A stretch of DNA of 64,000 nt from Bradyrhizobium sp. (GCF_016219575.1 NZ_JACRMG010000039.1:1-64000), one strand, 5' to 3'; counted from the stretch's first letter, positions 1 to 8,736 are shown. Made by a program: numbers and translations. The notes: generated by a model from the letters alone, not told the origin.

Positions 1-85
1 ACCGTCTGCAATTCTCTCGCTGTCCCTTCGGAAGCCGGCCTGGCGGTCGCGCACTCCGGTCCGAATCTTGTCTGTATCCATTCAT
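1..85 (-). CDS. Unrecognised CDS, 5' fragment cut by window start
   Basis: An open frame starts with ATG at 85 on the minus strand and runs off the window edge after 28 codons without a stop. A strong Shine-Dalgarno (AAGGAGG) lies five bases before the start, which is the main reason to believe it. The visible residues are basic and rich in Arg and Pro (MNGYRQDSDRS, then RPPGRLPKGQRE), with no signal peptide. It lies downstream of the iorAB-like pair on the same strand but is separated from it by a terminator. I cannot assign a family; a DNA-binding protein such as a TetR-type regulator is only a guess. Confidence 0.45.
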   Translation of the reverse strand, partial: MNGYRQDSDRSARPPGRLPKGQRENCRR

Positions 86-221
86 CGCAACCTCCTTGGC
101 TGAAGTGTTGCGACGACCGGTTGAATCCGCCCAGTACGCCGCGGCCCCTCGATCAATCAGAAGCGCCTCTGGAATACTGGATCACCCGCTTTCGCGGGTG
201 ACGACGGCGCGGCAGGCGGCC

Positions 222-255
222 AAAAAAAATCCGCCGGAGAAAATCTCCGGCGGAT
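222..255 (-). terminator. Rho-independent terminator after the iorB-like gene
   Basis: Read on the minus strand, a perfect 12-bp stem (229-240 with 244-255, core GGATCCGCCGGAGA side) with a 3-base loop is followed by eight T residues (222-229 on the plus strand as A8). It lies 31 bases past the iorB-like stop codon and should end that transcript. A second small hairpin CACCCGC-TTTC-GCGGGTG lies just beyond at 183-200 and resembles the dispersed palindromes seen elsewhere in the window. Confidence 0.9.
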
Positions 256-285
256 CCCTATCGTCTTGCGAAGGCGAAACGCGCT

Positions 286-2580
286 TTAGGCCTTCATCGC
301 CGCCTTCACCGCCGCCGTCGTGATCGGCAGCGCGCGCACGCGGGCGCCGCAGGCGTTGAAGATCGCGTTGCCGAGCGCAGGCGCAACCACCGTGACCGCC
401 GGCTCGCCGACGCCGGTCGGCTTGTCGCCGTTAGCGATGACGTTGACGGCCACTTCCGGCACCTGGCTCATGCGCAGCGGCTTGTAGGTGTCGAAGTTGG
501 TCTGCTCAATGCCGCCATCCTTCAGCGTCGCCCTTTCATACATGGCGAGCGAAAGGCCCCACAACGCCGCGCCCTCGACCTGGGCACGGATGTTGTCGGG
601 GTGCACCTGCATGCCGACGTCGGTGGCAACCGTCAGCTTCTTGACCTTGACCTCGCCCGACGGCGCCACCGCGACATGGGCGACGCAGGCGGTCCAGCTC
701 GCAGTCGCCCGCTCCTGCGACGACACGCAGGCAACGCCCATGCCCTCGCCCTTCGGCAATTTGGTGCTGCCGTAGCCCGCCATGCCCATCGCCGCGAGCA
801 GCGTGTTGCGCAGGCGTTGCGCGCCGCCGTCGTTCTTGCCCTTGCCGTCGAGCAGCGCGATCCGGAACTGCGCCGGATCCTTGCCCGCGGCATCGGCGAG
901 TTCGTCGATCATGCTTTCGACCGCCCAGAACGTCCAGCCTGGCGCCACCGACCGCAACTGGCCGGAGGGCGTCGCGTTCTGCGCCAGCTCGTTGAGGATG
1001 GCGCGGACGTTGTGGTTGGGCACGGAGTAGAAGAAGTCCGCGCCGTTGACGGTGAACCCGTCGAGCGCGCCCTTCTTGTCGACCGCGGGCGTCAGGAAGT
1101 CGGGGATGCCCCAGCGCTTGGTCGGCCAGGCACTGACCACGTCGTGGTTGAGCGCGATCAGCTTGCCGTCGGCGTCGAGGCCGGCCTTCACTTTCTGATA
1201 GGTGAGCGGGCGCGAATAATCCATGGTCATGTCGTTTTCGCGCGAGTAGATCACCTTGACCGGCTTGCCGACGGCTTTCGCCGCCTGCACGGCCGGCACC
1301 ATCATGTCGGCGTCGAGACGCCGGCCGAAGCCGCCGCCCAGCCACATCTGGTGCATCACCACGAATTTCGGATCGATCCCGGCGGCACCGGCGGCAATCG
1401 CGCCGGAGCGCGTTGCGAACTGGTTGCCGGAATAGATGTGCAGGATGTCCTTCTGGAACTCCGCCGTGGCGTTCATCGGCTCCATCGGCGCGTGGATGTT
1501 GATGTTGGTGGTGTATTCCGCCTCCAGCACCTTCGCCGCGGTCGGGAACGCCGCCGCGGTGTCGCCGTCCTTGACGAAGAAGAAGCCGGAGTCATCCAGA
1601 CCCTGCAGCCGCTTGGCCTCGGCGAGCAACGTGTCGCTCGACACCTTGGCATGCGGGCCGTTGTCATAGGTTATCTTCAACGCGGCCGCCGCCTTCGCGG
1701 CATTGGCATAGGTATTGGCGACCGCCACCACCCAACCGCTGGTGCTGCCGGTCTTGTCGTCGAGCGTCACCGCCGTGATGAAGCCCGGCACCTTCTTGGC
1801 GGCGCTGTCGTCGACCGATTTCACGGTGGCGCCGAAGCGCACCGGCGGGGTGATGACCTTGCCGTAGACCATGCCCGGCAGCATGACGTCGATGCCGAAC
1901 TTGGCCGTGCCGTTGCTCTTGGAGGGGATGTCGAGCTGTGGCACCGAGACGCCGATCAGCGTGTACTGATCCGGGGTCTTCAGCTTGAGCGCCTTCAATT
2001 CGTCCGGCGTGAACGTCTTGGTCGCCTTGCCGCTCTTGACGATGTCGGCGAAGCTCATCGACTTCTTCGACTTCGGATGCGAGACCGTGGAATTGCGCAC
2101 CACGAGTTCGCCCGCCGGCACTCCCAAGGAGCCGGCTGCGGCTTCGGTCAGCGCGATCCGCCCGGCGGCGCCGGCACGGCTCATCGCATCGAAGTTCATC
2201 ATGGTCGACCAGCTGCCGCCGGTGATCTGCGCCCCCAGCACGGGGTCGTTGAACTTCGGATCGTTGGAGGCGAGTTGCACCCGCATGTCCTTCCAGCTGG
2301 CGCCGAGCTCTTCGCAGACGATCTGCGCCATGGTGGAGGCGATGTGCTGACCCATGTCGGCCTTGCCGCAGGTCACGGTGACGAGCCCGTCCGGCGAGAT
2401 GGAATACCAGACGCTGGGATCGAAATTCGCGGGTGCGGCGAGCGCGGAATCGGCCCCGAGCAGGCCAGGCACGGCGGAATAGCCGAGCGCCAGTCCTGCG
2501 GCGGCTGACGTGCCGACGAGGAAGGAGCGGCGGCTCAGATCGGCGGATACGCCCGCCGCGGGTTTGACGTGCTTGTTCAT
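286..2580 (-). CDS. Molybdopterin-binding subunit of an isoquinoline-1-oxidoreductase-type hydroxylase (IorB-like)
   Basis: 764-residue large subunit of a xanthine-dehydrogenase-superfamily enzyme that hydroxylates aldehydes or N-heterocycles at a molybdenum cofactor. The N-terminus has a twin-arginine signal (SRRSFLVG at about residues 17-24, then a hydrophobic stretch), so the folded enzyme is probably exported to the periplasm. The C-terminal GVGEPAV motif carries the active-site Glu of the family. The start at 2580 was chosen because it gives the Tat signal and overlaps the stop of the upstream 2Fe-2S subunit (ATGA), which indicates translational coupling. The usual third partner, a c-type cytochrome, is not adjacent. 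The family is certain; the substrate is not, as IorAB-like pairs act on many aldehydes. Confidence 0.9.
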   Translation of the reverse strand: MNKHVKPAAGVSADLSRRSFLVGTSAAAGLALGYSAVPGLLGADSALAAPANFDPSVWYSISPDGLVTVTCGKADMGQHIASTMAQIVCEELGASWKDMRVQLASNDPKFNDPVLGAQITGGSWSTMMNFDAMSRAGAAGRIALTEAAAGSLGVPAGELVVRNSTVSHPKSKKSMSFADIVKSGKATKTFTPDELKALKLKTPDQYTLIGVSVPQLDIPSKSNGTAKFGIDVMLPGMVYGKVITPPVRFGATVKSVDDSAAKKVPGFITAVTLDDKTGSTSGWVVAVANTYANAAKAAAALKITYDNGPHAKVSSDTLLAEAKRLQGLDDSGFFFVKDGDTAAAFPTAAKVLEAEYTTNINIHAPMEPMNATAEFQKDILHIYSGNQFATRSGAIAAGAAGIDPKFVVMHQMWLGGGFGRRLDADMMVPAVQAAKAVGKPVKVIYSRENDMTMDYSRPLTYQKVKAGLDADGKLIALNHDVVSAWPTKRWGIPDFLTPAVDKKGALDGFTVNGADFFYSVPNHNVRAILNELAQNATPSGQLRSVAPGWTFWAVESMIDELADAAGKDPAQFRIALLDGKGKNDGGAQRLRNTLLAAMGMAGYGSTKLPKGEGMGVACVSSQERATASWTACVAHVAVAPSGEVKVKKLTVATDVGMQVHPDNIRAQVEGAALWGLSLAMYERATLKDGGIEQTNFDTYKPLRMSQVPEVAVNVIANGDKPTGVGEPAVTVVAPALGNAIFNACGARVRALPITTAAVKAAMKA

Positions 2581-3068
2581 GTGGGCCTCCGCTCGCTGCC
2601 GGAGTTGGACGCCGTGCGCATGTCGGCGGCGGCGCGCATGATCGCCTTCTGGATCCGCGAATAGGTCATGCAGCGGCAGAGATTGCCGTCCATGTGCGCG
2701 ACCACTTCTTCCCGGGTCGGATTGGAATTCTTCGCAAGCAGCGCGGCCGCCTGCATGATCTGCCCGGACTGGCAGTAGCCGCATTGCGGCACCTGCTCGG
2801 CGATCCAGGCCTTCTGCAGCGGATGATCGCTCTTGGCGGCAAGGCCTTCGATGGTGGTGACCTTCTTGCCGACGGCATCGCCGACCAGCGTCTGGCAGGA
2901 GCGCACGGCCTCGCCGTTGACATGAACCGTGCAAGCGCCGCACAGACCTGCGCCGCAGCCGAACTTCGTGCCGGTCATCTGCAATTGCTCGCGGATGACC
3001 CAAAGCAGCGGCGTATCATTGTCCGCTTCGACGGACACATTCCGTCCGTTGATATTCAGGTTGGGCAT
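2577..3068 (-). CDS. 2Fe-2S subunit of the isoquinoline-1-oxidoreductase-type hydroxylase (IorA-like)
   Basis: 163-residue small subunit that passes electrons from the molybdenum site. It has the two expected iron-sulfur clusters: a plant-ferredoxin-type set (Cys38, 43, 46, 58 in GCGAGLCGACTVH...C) and a C-terminal helical set (Cys96, 99, 131, 133 in CGYCQSG and CRC). No signal peptide is present, consistent with export piggy-backed on the Tat signal of the large subunit. A strong GGGGAGAGGAA ribosome site precedes the ATG. First gene of a two-gene operon, overlapping the next gene by four bases. Confidence 0.93.
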   Translation of the reverse strand: MPNLNINGRNVSVEADNDTPLLWVIREQLQMTGTKFGCGAGLCGACTVHVNGEAVRSCQTLVGDAVGKKVTTIEGLAAKSDHPLQKAWIAEQVPQCGYCQSGQIMQAAALLAKNSNPTREEVVAHMDGNLCRCMTYSRIQKAIMRAAADMRTASNSGSERRPT

Positions 3069-3377
3069 TTCCTCTCCCCTTCCGGTGTACGAGGCCGCTT
3101 ACGGCGGCTCCTCACTGTTCGGGATCGCTGGCGGCCCACCGGGTAAGCGGCCGAGCGGCGCGCAGCATGACACCGATCGTGTTTCGAGGCAATGCAATTT
3201 GGAATTGATCGAAGGAGAATTTGATTCCCGTCGTCAGCTTGTGCGTTGCGGAAAGGATTGGCCGCAGCGCTGTCGATCGAGTTCCCATAACGTGGGCACC
3301 ATCCCTCATTTCTGCATTTCTCATTCCGGCCCGGAAGGCGCTAAGCTGCCGGACAACGCAAAAGACGAGGAAGCGCA
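3069..3377. other. Divergent intergenic region between iorA-like and hydrolase genes
   Basis: About 309 bases between two divergent transcripts, so promoters for both should lie here. I find good ribosome sites at both ends (GAGGAA before the plus-strand hydrolase, GGGGAGAGGAA before the minus-strand gene), but no convincing -35/-10 pair, terminator or RNA gene. Confidence 0.5.
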
Positions 3378-4166
3378 ATGCCCAGGCTCAACCGCGACGG
3401 GGTGAACATCCATTACGAGGTTCATGGCAGCGGCCCACCGCTGATCCTGACCCATGGCTACTCGTCGACATCGGCCATGTGGCAAGGCCAGATCGCGGCG
3501 CTTTCGCGGCACTACAAGCTCGTGCTCTGGGACATGCGCGGCCACGGCCAGTCCGACTACCCGGCGGATGCGGCGGCCTACAGCGAAGCGCTGACGGTGG
3601 CCGACATCGCCGCGCTGCTCGATGCGGTCGGCGCCGACAAGGCGATCGTCGGAGGCCTGTCGCTCGGCGGCTACATGTCGCTGGCCTTCTATCGCAGCCA
3701 TCCCGAGCGGGTACGCGCGCTGCTGATCATCGATACCGGCCCGGGCTTCAAGAAGGACGATGCCCGCGATGCCTGGAACAAGCGCGCGCATGAGACGGCG
3801 GAGCGCTTCGACCGCGAGGGCCTTGCCGTGCTGAAGTCGCTCAGCGCCGAGCGCGCCAGCGTCAGCCATCGCGACGCATCCGGGCTCGCCAAGGCGGCGC
3901 GCGGCATGCTGACCCAGCGCGACGCCAGCGTGATGGAGACCCTGCCGGCCATCAAGGTGCCTTCGCTGGTCGTGGTCGGCGCCGACGATACGCCGTTCCT
4001 GGCCGCCTCCGACTACATGGCGGCGAAGATTGCGGGCGCGGAAAAGGTGGTGATCCCGGCCGCCGGCCACGCCGCCAACATCGATCAGCCCAAGGCTTTC
4101 AATGACGCGGTGCTGACGTTCCTCGACCGGCTCGACGGCAGGCAGGCGCAGAGGGCGGCATCGTGA
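3378..4166 (+). CDS. Alpha/beta-fold hydrolase
   Basis: 262-residue cytoplasmic alpha/beta hydrolase. The nucleophile elbow is GLSLGG with Ser95. The acid is probably the Asp in VGADD (about residue 204) and the base the His in AAGHAAN (about residue 233). The oxyanion segment THGYSS (residues 25-30) fits the family. The protein resembles the lactonase/esterase (PcaD-, haloperoxidase-like) branch, but the substrate cannot be read from sequence. Start ATG with GAGG seven to eight bases upstream. Its stop overlaps the GTG start of the next gene (GTGA), so the two are probably cotranscribed. Confidence 0.88.
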   Translation: MPRLNRDGVNIHYEVHGSGPPLILTHGYSSTSAMWQGQIAALSRHYKLVLWDMRGHGQSDYPADAAAYSEALTVADIAALLDAVGADKAIVGGLSLGGYMSLAFYRSHPERVRALLIIDTGPGFKKDDARDAWNKRAHETAERFDREGLAVLKSLSAERASVSHRDASGLAKAARGMLTQRDASVMETLPAIKVPSLVVVGADDTPFLAASDYMAAKIAGAEKVVIPAAGHAANIDQPKAFNDAVLTFLDRLDGRQAQRAAS

Positions 4167-4531
4167 AGCCATTTTTCGTCGCGTCCCTGCTGCTGGCTGC
4201 GGCCACCTCTCCGGCCTTGTCACCGGCCTTTTCACCGGCCTTGGCGCAGGGACTGCCGCCGCTCGGCGGCCCCTACCCGCCGCCCTTCACCGCGACGCTG
4301 TCGAACAACATTCCCCTCGCCCACGGCATGACCGCCGACGAAGCCGCCTTCGCGCTCGGCGTTCCCCTCAGCTATGTCCGCGGCCTTCCGGGCGACGAGA
4401 TTTTCCTGGCTTTCCGCGGCTATGGCGGCAGCGGCCTGTTCCCCAAGCGCGACCGGCTCTATCTGCAATTCCGCAAGGGCAGGCTCGCCGGCTGGAAGGG
4501 CGACTGGGGCCATAACTGGATGTGGCAGTGA
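4163..4531 (+). CDS. Small exported protein of unknown function
   Basis: 122 residues with a GTG start overlapping the previous stop. A Sec signal peptide occupies residues 1 to about 29, ending in ALAQ. The signal region contains a threefold SPA repeat (SPALSPAFSPALA) that is also a DNA tandem repeat (about 4207-4242). The mature part has a GLPPLGGPYPPP linker and a compact aromatic, basic C-terminus (KRDRLYLQFRKG, WKGDWGHNWMWQ). I recognise no domain. It is probably periplasmic. Coupling to the alpha/beta hydrolase is by overlap only. Confidence 0.75.
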   Translation: MKPFFVASLLLAAATSPALSPAFSPALAQGLPPLGGPYPPPFTATLSNNIPLAHGMTADEAAFALGVPLSYVRGLPGDEIFLAFRGYGGSGLFPKRDRLYLQFRKGRLAGWKGDWGHNWMWQ

Positions 4532-4576
4532 GCATGATCCCGAAAAGTGGGAACCGGTTTTCGGACAAGATCATGC
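4532..4576. repeat. Dispersed rhizobial palindrome, copy 1
   Basis: Perfect outer arms GCATGATC (4532-4539) and GATCATGC (4569-4576), inner arms CCGAAAA/TTTTCGG, central GTGGGAACCGG. It begins directly after the stop codon of the preceding gene. The same element recurs at 60435-60479, also directly after a stop, and related degenerate forms lie at 52779-52846 and 59675-59707. The type is widespread in Rhizobiales genomes. Confidence 0.85.
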
Positions 4577-4645
4577 TCAAGACAAAGATGGCCGCCTGCC
4601 CTCTTCCGCTCAGGATCAACAACCCGAACCAAGGATGGATGACCC

Positions 4646-5320
4646 GTGGGACAAGACCTCACTTTGACAGCATCGGATGGTTTCAAACCCGGCGCCTACC
4701 GCGCCGATCCCAAGGGCGCGCCGAAGGGCGCCATCGTCGTGATCCAGGAGATTTTCGGCGTCAATCACCACATCCGCTCGGTTTGCGATCGGCTCGCGGC
4801 CGAAGGCTATGTCGCGATCGCGCCCTCGATCTTCGATCGCACCCAGCCGAACTTCCAGTGCGGCTATACGCCCGATGAAATCGCCAATGCTCGCAAGTTC
4901 ATCGCCAATCCCGACTGGCCGGCGATGCTGCGCGACACGCAGGCGGCCATCGATGCGGTGAAGAATGTCGGCGCGGTCGGCATCGTCGGCTTTTGCCTGG
5001 GCGGCAGCATCGCCTATGCCGCGGCGACCAAACTAAACGGCCTTTCGGCAGCGGTCGGTTATTACGGCGGCGCCGTCGTCCGCTTTGCCGACGACAAGCC
5101 GAAGGTGCCGACGCAACTGCATTTCGGCGAGAAGGACGCCGGCATTCCGCTGACCGACGTCGAGACCATCAAGTCGAAGCGGCCCGAGGTCGAGGTCTTC
5201 ATCTATCCCGGCGCGCAGCACGGCTTTCACTGCGACGAGCGCGCCAGTTACGACAAGGCCAGCGCCGACATCGCCTGGCCGCGCAGCCTGGCGTTCTTTG
5301 CCAAGTATATGAAGAAATAG
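4646..5320 (+). CDS. Dienelactone hydrolase family protein
   Basis: 224-residue cytoplasmic hydrolase of the DLH family, which opens dienelactones in chloroaromatic degradation but is often of unknown substrate. The nucleophile is cysteine as in true DLH (GFCLGG, Cys117), with Asp164 (GEKDAG) and His192 (AQHGF) completing the triad. The structural QEIFG segment (residues 34-38) holds the Glu that interacts with the cysteine in DLH. GTG start at 4646. The gene is bounded on both sides by dispersed palindromes and is probably transcribed alone. Confidence 0.9.
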   Translation: MGQDLTLTASDGFKPGAYRADPKGAPKGAIVVIQEIFGVNHHIRSVCDRLAAEGYVAIAPSIFDRTQPNFQCGYTPDEIANARKFIANPDWPAMLRDTQAAIDAVKNVGAVGIVGFCLGGSIAYAAATKLNGLSAAVGYYGGAVVRFADDKPKVPTQLHFGEKDAGIPLTDVETIKSKRPEVEVFIYPGAQHGFHCDERASYDKASADIAWPRSLAFFAKYMKK

Positions 5321-5337
5321 GCGAGATTCTCTCCTCT

Positions 5338-5457
5338 CGTCATTCCGGGGCGTGCGAAGCACGAGCTATGATGCGCAATTGCGCATCTGAGAATCCATAG
5401 CCACCATCGGGAGTATGGATTCCGGGCCCGCGCCAAGTGGCGCGTCCCGGAATGACG
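5338..5457. repeat. Long imperfect palindrome (CGTCATTCCGGG family)
   Basis: Outer arms CGTCATTCCGGG (5338-5349) and CCCGGAATGACG (5446-5457) enclose smaller nested palindromes (GATGCGCAATTGCGCATC and GCGCCAAGTGGCGC). It lies between convergent genes and can serve as a bidirectional transcript end. Relatives are at 34626-34703 and 54789-54878. Confidence 0.8.
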
Positions 5458-5470
5458 GAGGAGAGAGCTC

Positions 5471-6484
5471 TCACTCGCCCTTGACGCCGACGGCCTTGAC
5501 GACGTCGGCCCATCGCGCGTGATCGCGGCGCAGGACGGACTCGAATGTTTCCGCCGTTCCGCCGACCGGCATCAGGCTGACGGCCTCGAGCCCGGCAACG
5601 CCTTCGGGCGAAGCGATGATGCGGGCAAGCTCCGCGGAAAGCTTTTGTACGATGTTCTTGGGCGTGCCGGCAGGCACGAACACGCCGACCCAGCCTTCGG
5701 CCTCGAAGCCGGAGAAGCCGAGCTCGGCGAGCGTCGGCACATCAGGCATGTGCGTGCGGCGCTTTTCGCCGCCGATCGCCAGCGCCCTGATCTTGCCGGC
5801 CTTGATCTGGGGGCCGGCCGTGGTCAGGTCGAGAAAGGCCGCCGTCACGGTGTTGCCGAGCAGGTCGTTCAGCAGCGGCGCCGCTCCACGGTAGGGCACG
5901 TGGGTCATGTCAATGCCGGCCTTCTTCTTTAGAAGCTCGCCGTAGAGATGCGATGTCGTGGCGTTGCCGAATGAGCCATAGGGCAGCTTGCCGGGATTGG
6001 CCTTGGCCAGATCGATCAGCTCCTTGACGGACTTGATCGGCTGCTGCTCGGGCACCGTCAGGACGATGGTCGACAGTGCGACCTGGGTGACCGGCGCGAG
6101 ATCCTTGAAGACGTCATAGGGCAGAGTGGCAACGAGGCTCGGTGCCTGGATGATCTGGGTGATCGCGATCAGGACGGTGTAGCCGTCGGGCTGGGCCTTG
6201 GCGACGTAGTCATTGCCGACTACGCCACCGGCGCCGGACTTGTTCTCCACGATGACCGGCTGCTTCCAGGCTTCCGACAGCTTGTTGGCGAGCAGGCGGG
6301 CCGAAACGTCGGTGGCGCCGCCGGCAGGATACGGCACGACGAAGGTGATGCGCCGGCTGGGATAGGAGTCGGCTTGCGCCGATGCGGGCTGCGAGGACGC
6401 AGACAGGGCCGTTGCGGCGACCGATGCCAGAATGGCTGCCGCGGTCGCCACACTCGCAATGCGAGCAGGGAAATAGTCGTTCAT
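5471..6484 (-). CDS. TctC/Bug-family periplasmic solute-binding protein
   Basis: 337 residues. Start ATG at 6484 was chosen over longer frames because it gives a Sec signal peptide (hydrophobic residues about 10-30, cut near ASAQA) and has GGAG eight bases upstream. The mature protein begins with YPSRRITFVVPYPAGG, the hallmark of Bug receptors, which bind carboxylates for tripartite tricarboxylate transporters or act as sensors. No TctA/TctB membrane genes are nearby, which is common for orphan Bug proteins in soil proteobacteria. The ligand is unknown. Confidence 0.9.
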   Translation of the reverse strand: MNDYFPARIASVATAAAILASVAATALSASSQPASAQADSYPSRRITFVVPYPAGGATDVSARLLANKLSEAWKQPVIVENKSGAGGVVGNDYVAKAQPDGYTVLIAITQIIQAPSLVATLPYDVFKDLAPVTQVALSTIVLTVPEQQPIKSVKELIDLAKANPGKLPYGSFGNATTSHLYGELLKKKAGIDMTHVPYRGAAPLLNDLLGNTVTAAFLDLTTAGPQIKAGKIRALAIGGEKRRTHMPDVPTLAELGFSGFEAEGWVGVFVPAGTPKNIVQKLSAELARIIASPEGVAGLEAVSLMPVGGTAETFESVLRRDHARWADVVKAVGVKGE

Positions 6485-6731
6485 GGTATTGCTCCAGATT
6501 GCAGGCACTTGGCCGACAAAACCGGCGCGCCTCGATTGATCTGGATGCCCTCTTACTCCGCCGGGTCCTCGACCGGAACATCGCATCGCGCATAGGGGGT
6601 TGCTTGCGCTGATTCACCGCAGCGAATGCAACGGTATGCGATAACTAACGGCTGTTGGAGCTGCGACGGGCGCGCGCCTCGTAGCGCGTTGACGCAAGTC
6701 GGCGCCTGCTGCGATCGGGTGGCGGGCGGTT

Positions 6732-7385
6732 CTAGAACCAGCGCTCGCCGACGAGCACGGTATCGCCGGGACTGATTGGCGTGCCCGGCGGCGCAATGCT
6801 GCGCGAGGTGCCGGCGGCATCGGTGTGCGTGATCGTGACACGGTCCTTGCGTGCGCGCGGCGAGAAGCCGCCGGCGATTGCCACCGCGCTCTCGGCGGTC
6901 ATGTTGGGCACGTAGGGATACTGGCCGGGCGCCTGCACTTCGCCGAGGATGAAGAAGGGACGATAGGACTCGACCTCGACTGCGACCGACGGCTCGCGGA
7001 TAAAGCCGTTGCGCAGGCGCGCGGCGATGTCGGCGGCGAGGCCTTGTGGCGTGCGGCCGCGCGCAGGCACGGCACCGATCAAGGGCATCGTGATGGTGCC
7101 GCCGGCGCTGATCGAATAGGTGTTGGTGAGGCCTTCCTGGCCGTAGACCACGACGCGCAGCTTGTCGCCGGCATCGAGATGATAGGGCACGTCGTAAGGC
7201 ACAGGTGCGGGCGCCGCATAGGCGACCGGAACAGGCGCGGGCCCGGCATAGGCGATAGTGTCGAGGCTTCCCTGGGGGCTCACGGCAACGGGCGCAGTCC
7301 TGCGCATGCAGCCCGACAGCGCAAGCGCGGTCATGGCGGCGATGATCGGCAGACGAAACGCGCGCGCAACCCGCACCGGAGCCAT
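6732..7385 (-). CDS. Polysaccharide biosynthesis/export lipoprotein (Wza/ExoF-type)
   Basis: 217 residues with a lipoprotein signal (LALSGC lipobox, Cys at about residue 26), then a Pro/Ala/Val-rich linker. A Poly_export domain follows (YHLDAGDKLRVVVYGQEGL, about residues 70-90) and one SLBB-like domain (GEVQAPGQYPYVPNM, about residues 152-166). Such proteins form the outer-membrane or periplasmic part of polysaccharide secretion channels. It is short compared with Wza (about 380 residues), closer to small alphaproteobacterial forms. No capsule genes are adjacent. The purine-rich GAGGG abuts the annotated ATG, so a downstream start is possible. Confidence 0.85.
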   Translation of the reverse strand: MAPVRVARAFRLPIIAAMTALALSGCMRRTAPVAVSPQGSLDTIAYAGPAPVPVAYAAPAPVPYDVPYHLDAGDKLRVVVYGQEGLTNTYSISAGGTITMPLIGAVPARGRTPQGLAADIAARLRNGFIREPSVAVEVESYRPFFILGEVQAPGQYPYVPNMTAESAVAIAGGFSPRARKDRVTITHTDAAGTSRSIAPPGTPISPGDTVLVGERWF

Positions 7386-7447
7386 CCCTCAAAGCGAGAC
7401 GGCTCCAGTTTTGCACCCGTTATGGTTAACAAATGGTGGATGGGCTC

Positions 7448-7497
7448 CCCCGCCCCGCATCCGCCTTCGTCAAGGCTTCGGCAGGACAAGGGCGGGG
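7448..7497. terminator. GC-rich hairpin downstream of msrA
   Basis: Arms CCCCGCCC (7448-7455) and GGGCGGGG (7490-7497) with an inner CCG/CGG pairing, in the 3' region of msrA (minus strand). No T-tract follows, so it could be a dispersed palindrome stabilising the mRNA end rather than an intrinsic terminator. Confidence 0.5.
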
Positions 7498-7514
7498 AGA
7501 GGCGAAGGAGCAGA

Positions 7515-8174
7515 TCAGGCCGCGTTGACGCCGACGCCGATCGGGCAGGACACGCCGGTGCCGCCGAGGCCGCAATAGCCCGCCGGGTTCTTGGCGAGAT
7601 ATTGCTGATGATAGTCCTCGGCGAAATAGAACGGGCCCGAGGCCCCGATCTCGGTGGTGATCCCGCCAAGGCCCTTGGCCGCCAGCGCCTTCTGGTACGT
7701 CGCCTTCGAGGCGTCGGCGGCTTTCTTCTGCGCTTGCCCGAAGGTGTAGATCGCGGAGCGATATTGCGTGCCGACGTCGTTGCCCTGGCGCATGCCCTGC
7801 GTCGGGTTGTGATTTTCCCAGAACGTCTTCAGCAATTTCTCGTAGGAGACCTTCTTGGGGTCGTACACCACGAGCACGACTTCGGTGTGGCCGGTGCGGC
7901 CCGAGCAGACCTCTTCATAGGTCGGGTTCGGCGTATGGCCGCCGGCATAGCCGACCGCGGTGGCGAAGATGCCCTCGCCGATCTCCCAGAATTTTCGCTC
8001 CGCGCCCCAGAAACAGCCGAGCCCGAACACCGCCTGTTCGAGGCCTTCAGGATAGGGCGGCTGCAGCGCGCTCCCGTTGACGAAATGGCGCGTGGCGGTC
8101 GGGATCGGCGTGGCGCGGCCCGGCAAAGCTTCGGACGCGCTCGGCAGCGCGGTGGTCTTGCGCATGAAAAACAT
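7515..8174 (-). CDS. msrA: Peptide-methionine (S)-S-oxide reductase MsrA
   Basis: 219 residues. MsrA repairs the S form of oxidised methionine in proteins using thioredoxin. The catalytic Cys54 lies in GCFWGAE. Substrate residues follow in the GYAGGHTPNPTYEEVCSG segment. The C-terminus GYCGLGGTGVSC carries the resolving cysteines of the recycling type. The N-terminal 35-residue extension is normal for the longer MsrA class. Probably monocistronic; the next gene upstream starts over 100 bases away. Confidence 0.96.
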   Translation of the reverse strand: MFFMRKTTALPSASEALPGRATPIPTATRHFVNGSALQPPYPEGLEQAVFGLGCFWGAERKFWEIGEGIFATAVGYAGGHTPNPTYEEVCSGRTGHTEVVLVVYDPKKVSYEKLLKTFWENHNPTQGMRQGNDVGTQYRSAIYTFGQAQKKAADASKATYQKALAAKGLGGITTEIGASGPFYFAEDYHQQYLAKNPAGYCGLGGTGVSCPIGVGVNAA

Positions 8175-8285
8175 GGACTACCTCCAGGCGGGACTTTCGG
8201 CCGAGGCGGCAGACGGCCCAGGCCGCGTGACATCCAATATATGTCTTTACGCAAGCCTTGGCAGTCCCGTTACGACGGCAAGCTA

Positions 8286-8603
8286 TCAGTCCCGGGAATA
8301 GCCGATCAGGGGTTTCCGCGGGCGGAACAGGATCATCAGCAGGATGCCAAGGACGCCCATGACGGCAAAGACCGGCTGATCCAGCACCACCTTGACCACG
8401 CTGTTCCAGAGCCAGGGCGCGTGACCTTCGATCCAGACCCGAAAAGCCTGCTGGCTGGATTGGTGGACGTCGTTCCAGAACTGGCCGAACCGGGTGAACC
8501 TCAGGTTTTGGTCGGCGACCCAGCGGGCGCCGTCATAGACCACGAAGATGAATCCGCCGGCCAGCAGCAACAGCCCGATCAGTCGGAAGAAACTGCGGAT
8601 CAT
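8286..8603 (-). CDS. Small inner-membrane protein, conserved in related bacteria
   Basis: 105 residues with two predicted membrane helices, one at residues 5-24 (LIGLLLLAGGFIFVVYDGA) and one near the C-terminus (about residues 73-92, VFAVMGVLGILLMILF), followed by a positive RPRKP tail. Between them is an aromatic amphipathic stretch. I do not recognise a functional family; the look is that of a PetM-like or DUF small membrane protein. It is transcribed away from rpsT from the shared upstream region. Confidence 0.75.
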   Translation of the reverse strand: MIRSFFRLIGLLLLAGGFIFVVYDGARWVADQNLRFTRFGQFWNDVHQSSQQAFRVWIEGHAPWLWNSVVKVVLDQPVFAVMGVLGILLMILFRPRKPLIGYSRD

Positions 8604-8736
8604 GTATCACCCCAATTGCGCGCGCCCCTGAAATGCCGTCAGCCAATACCGGGGGGCCCTGAGAAATTCAACCTCTTCAGCACCTTATCGCCCACCCCGG
8701 ACGGCATCCAAAGACCCACTTCGGGCCCGGAAAGCG

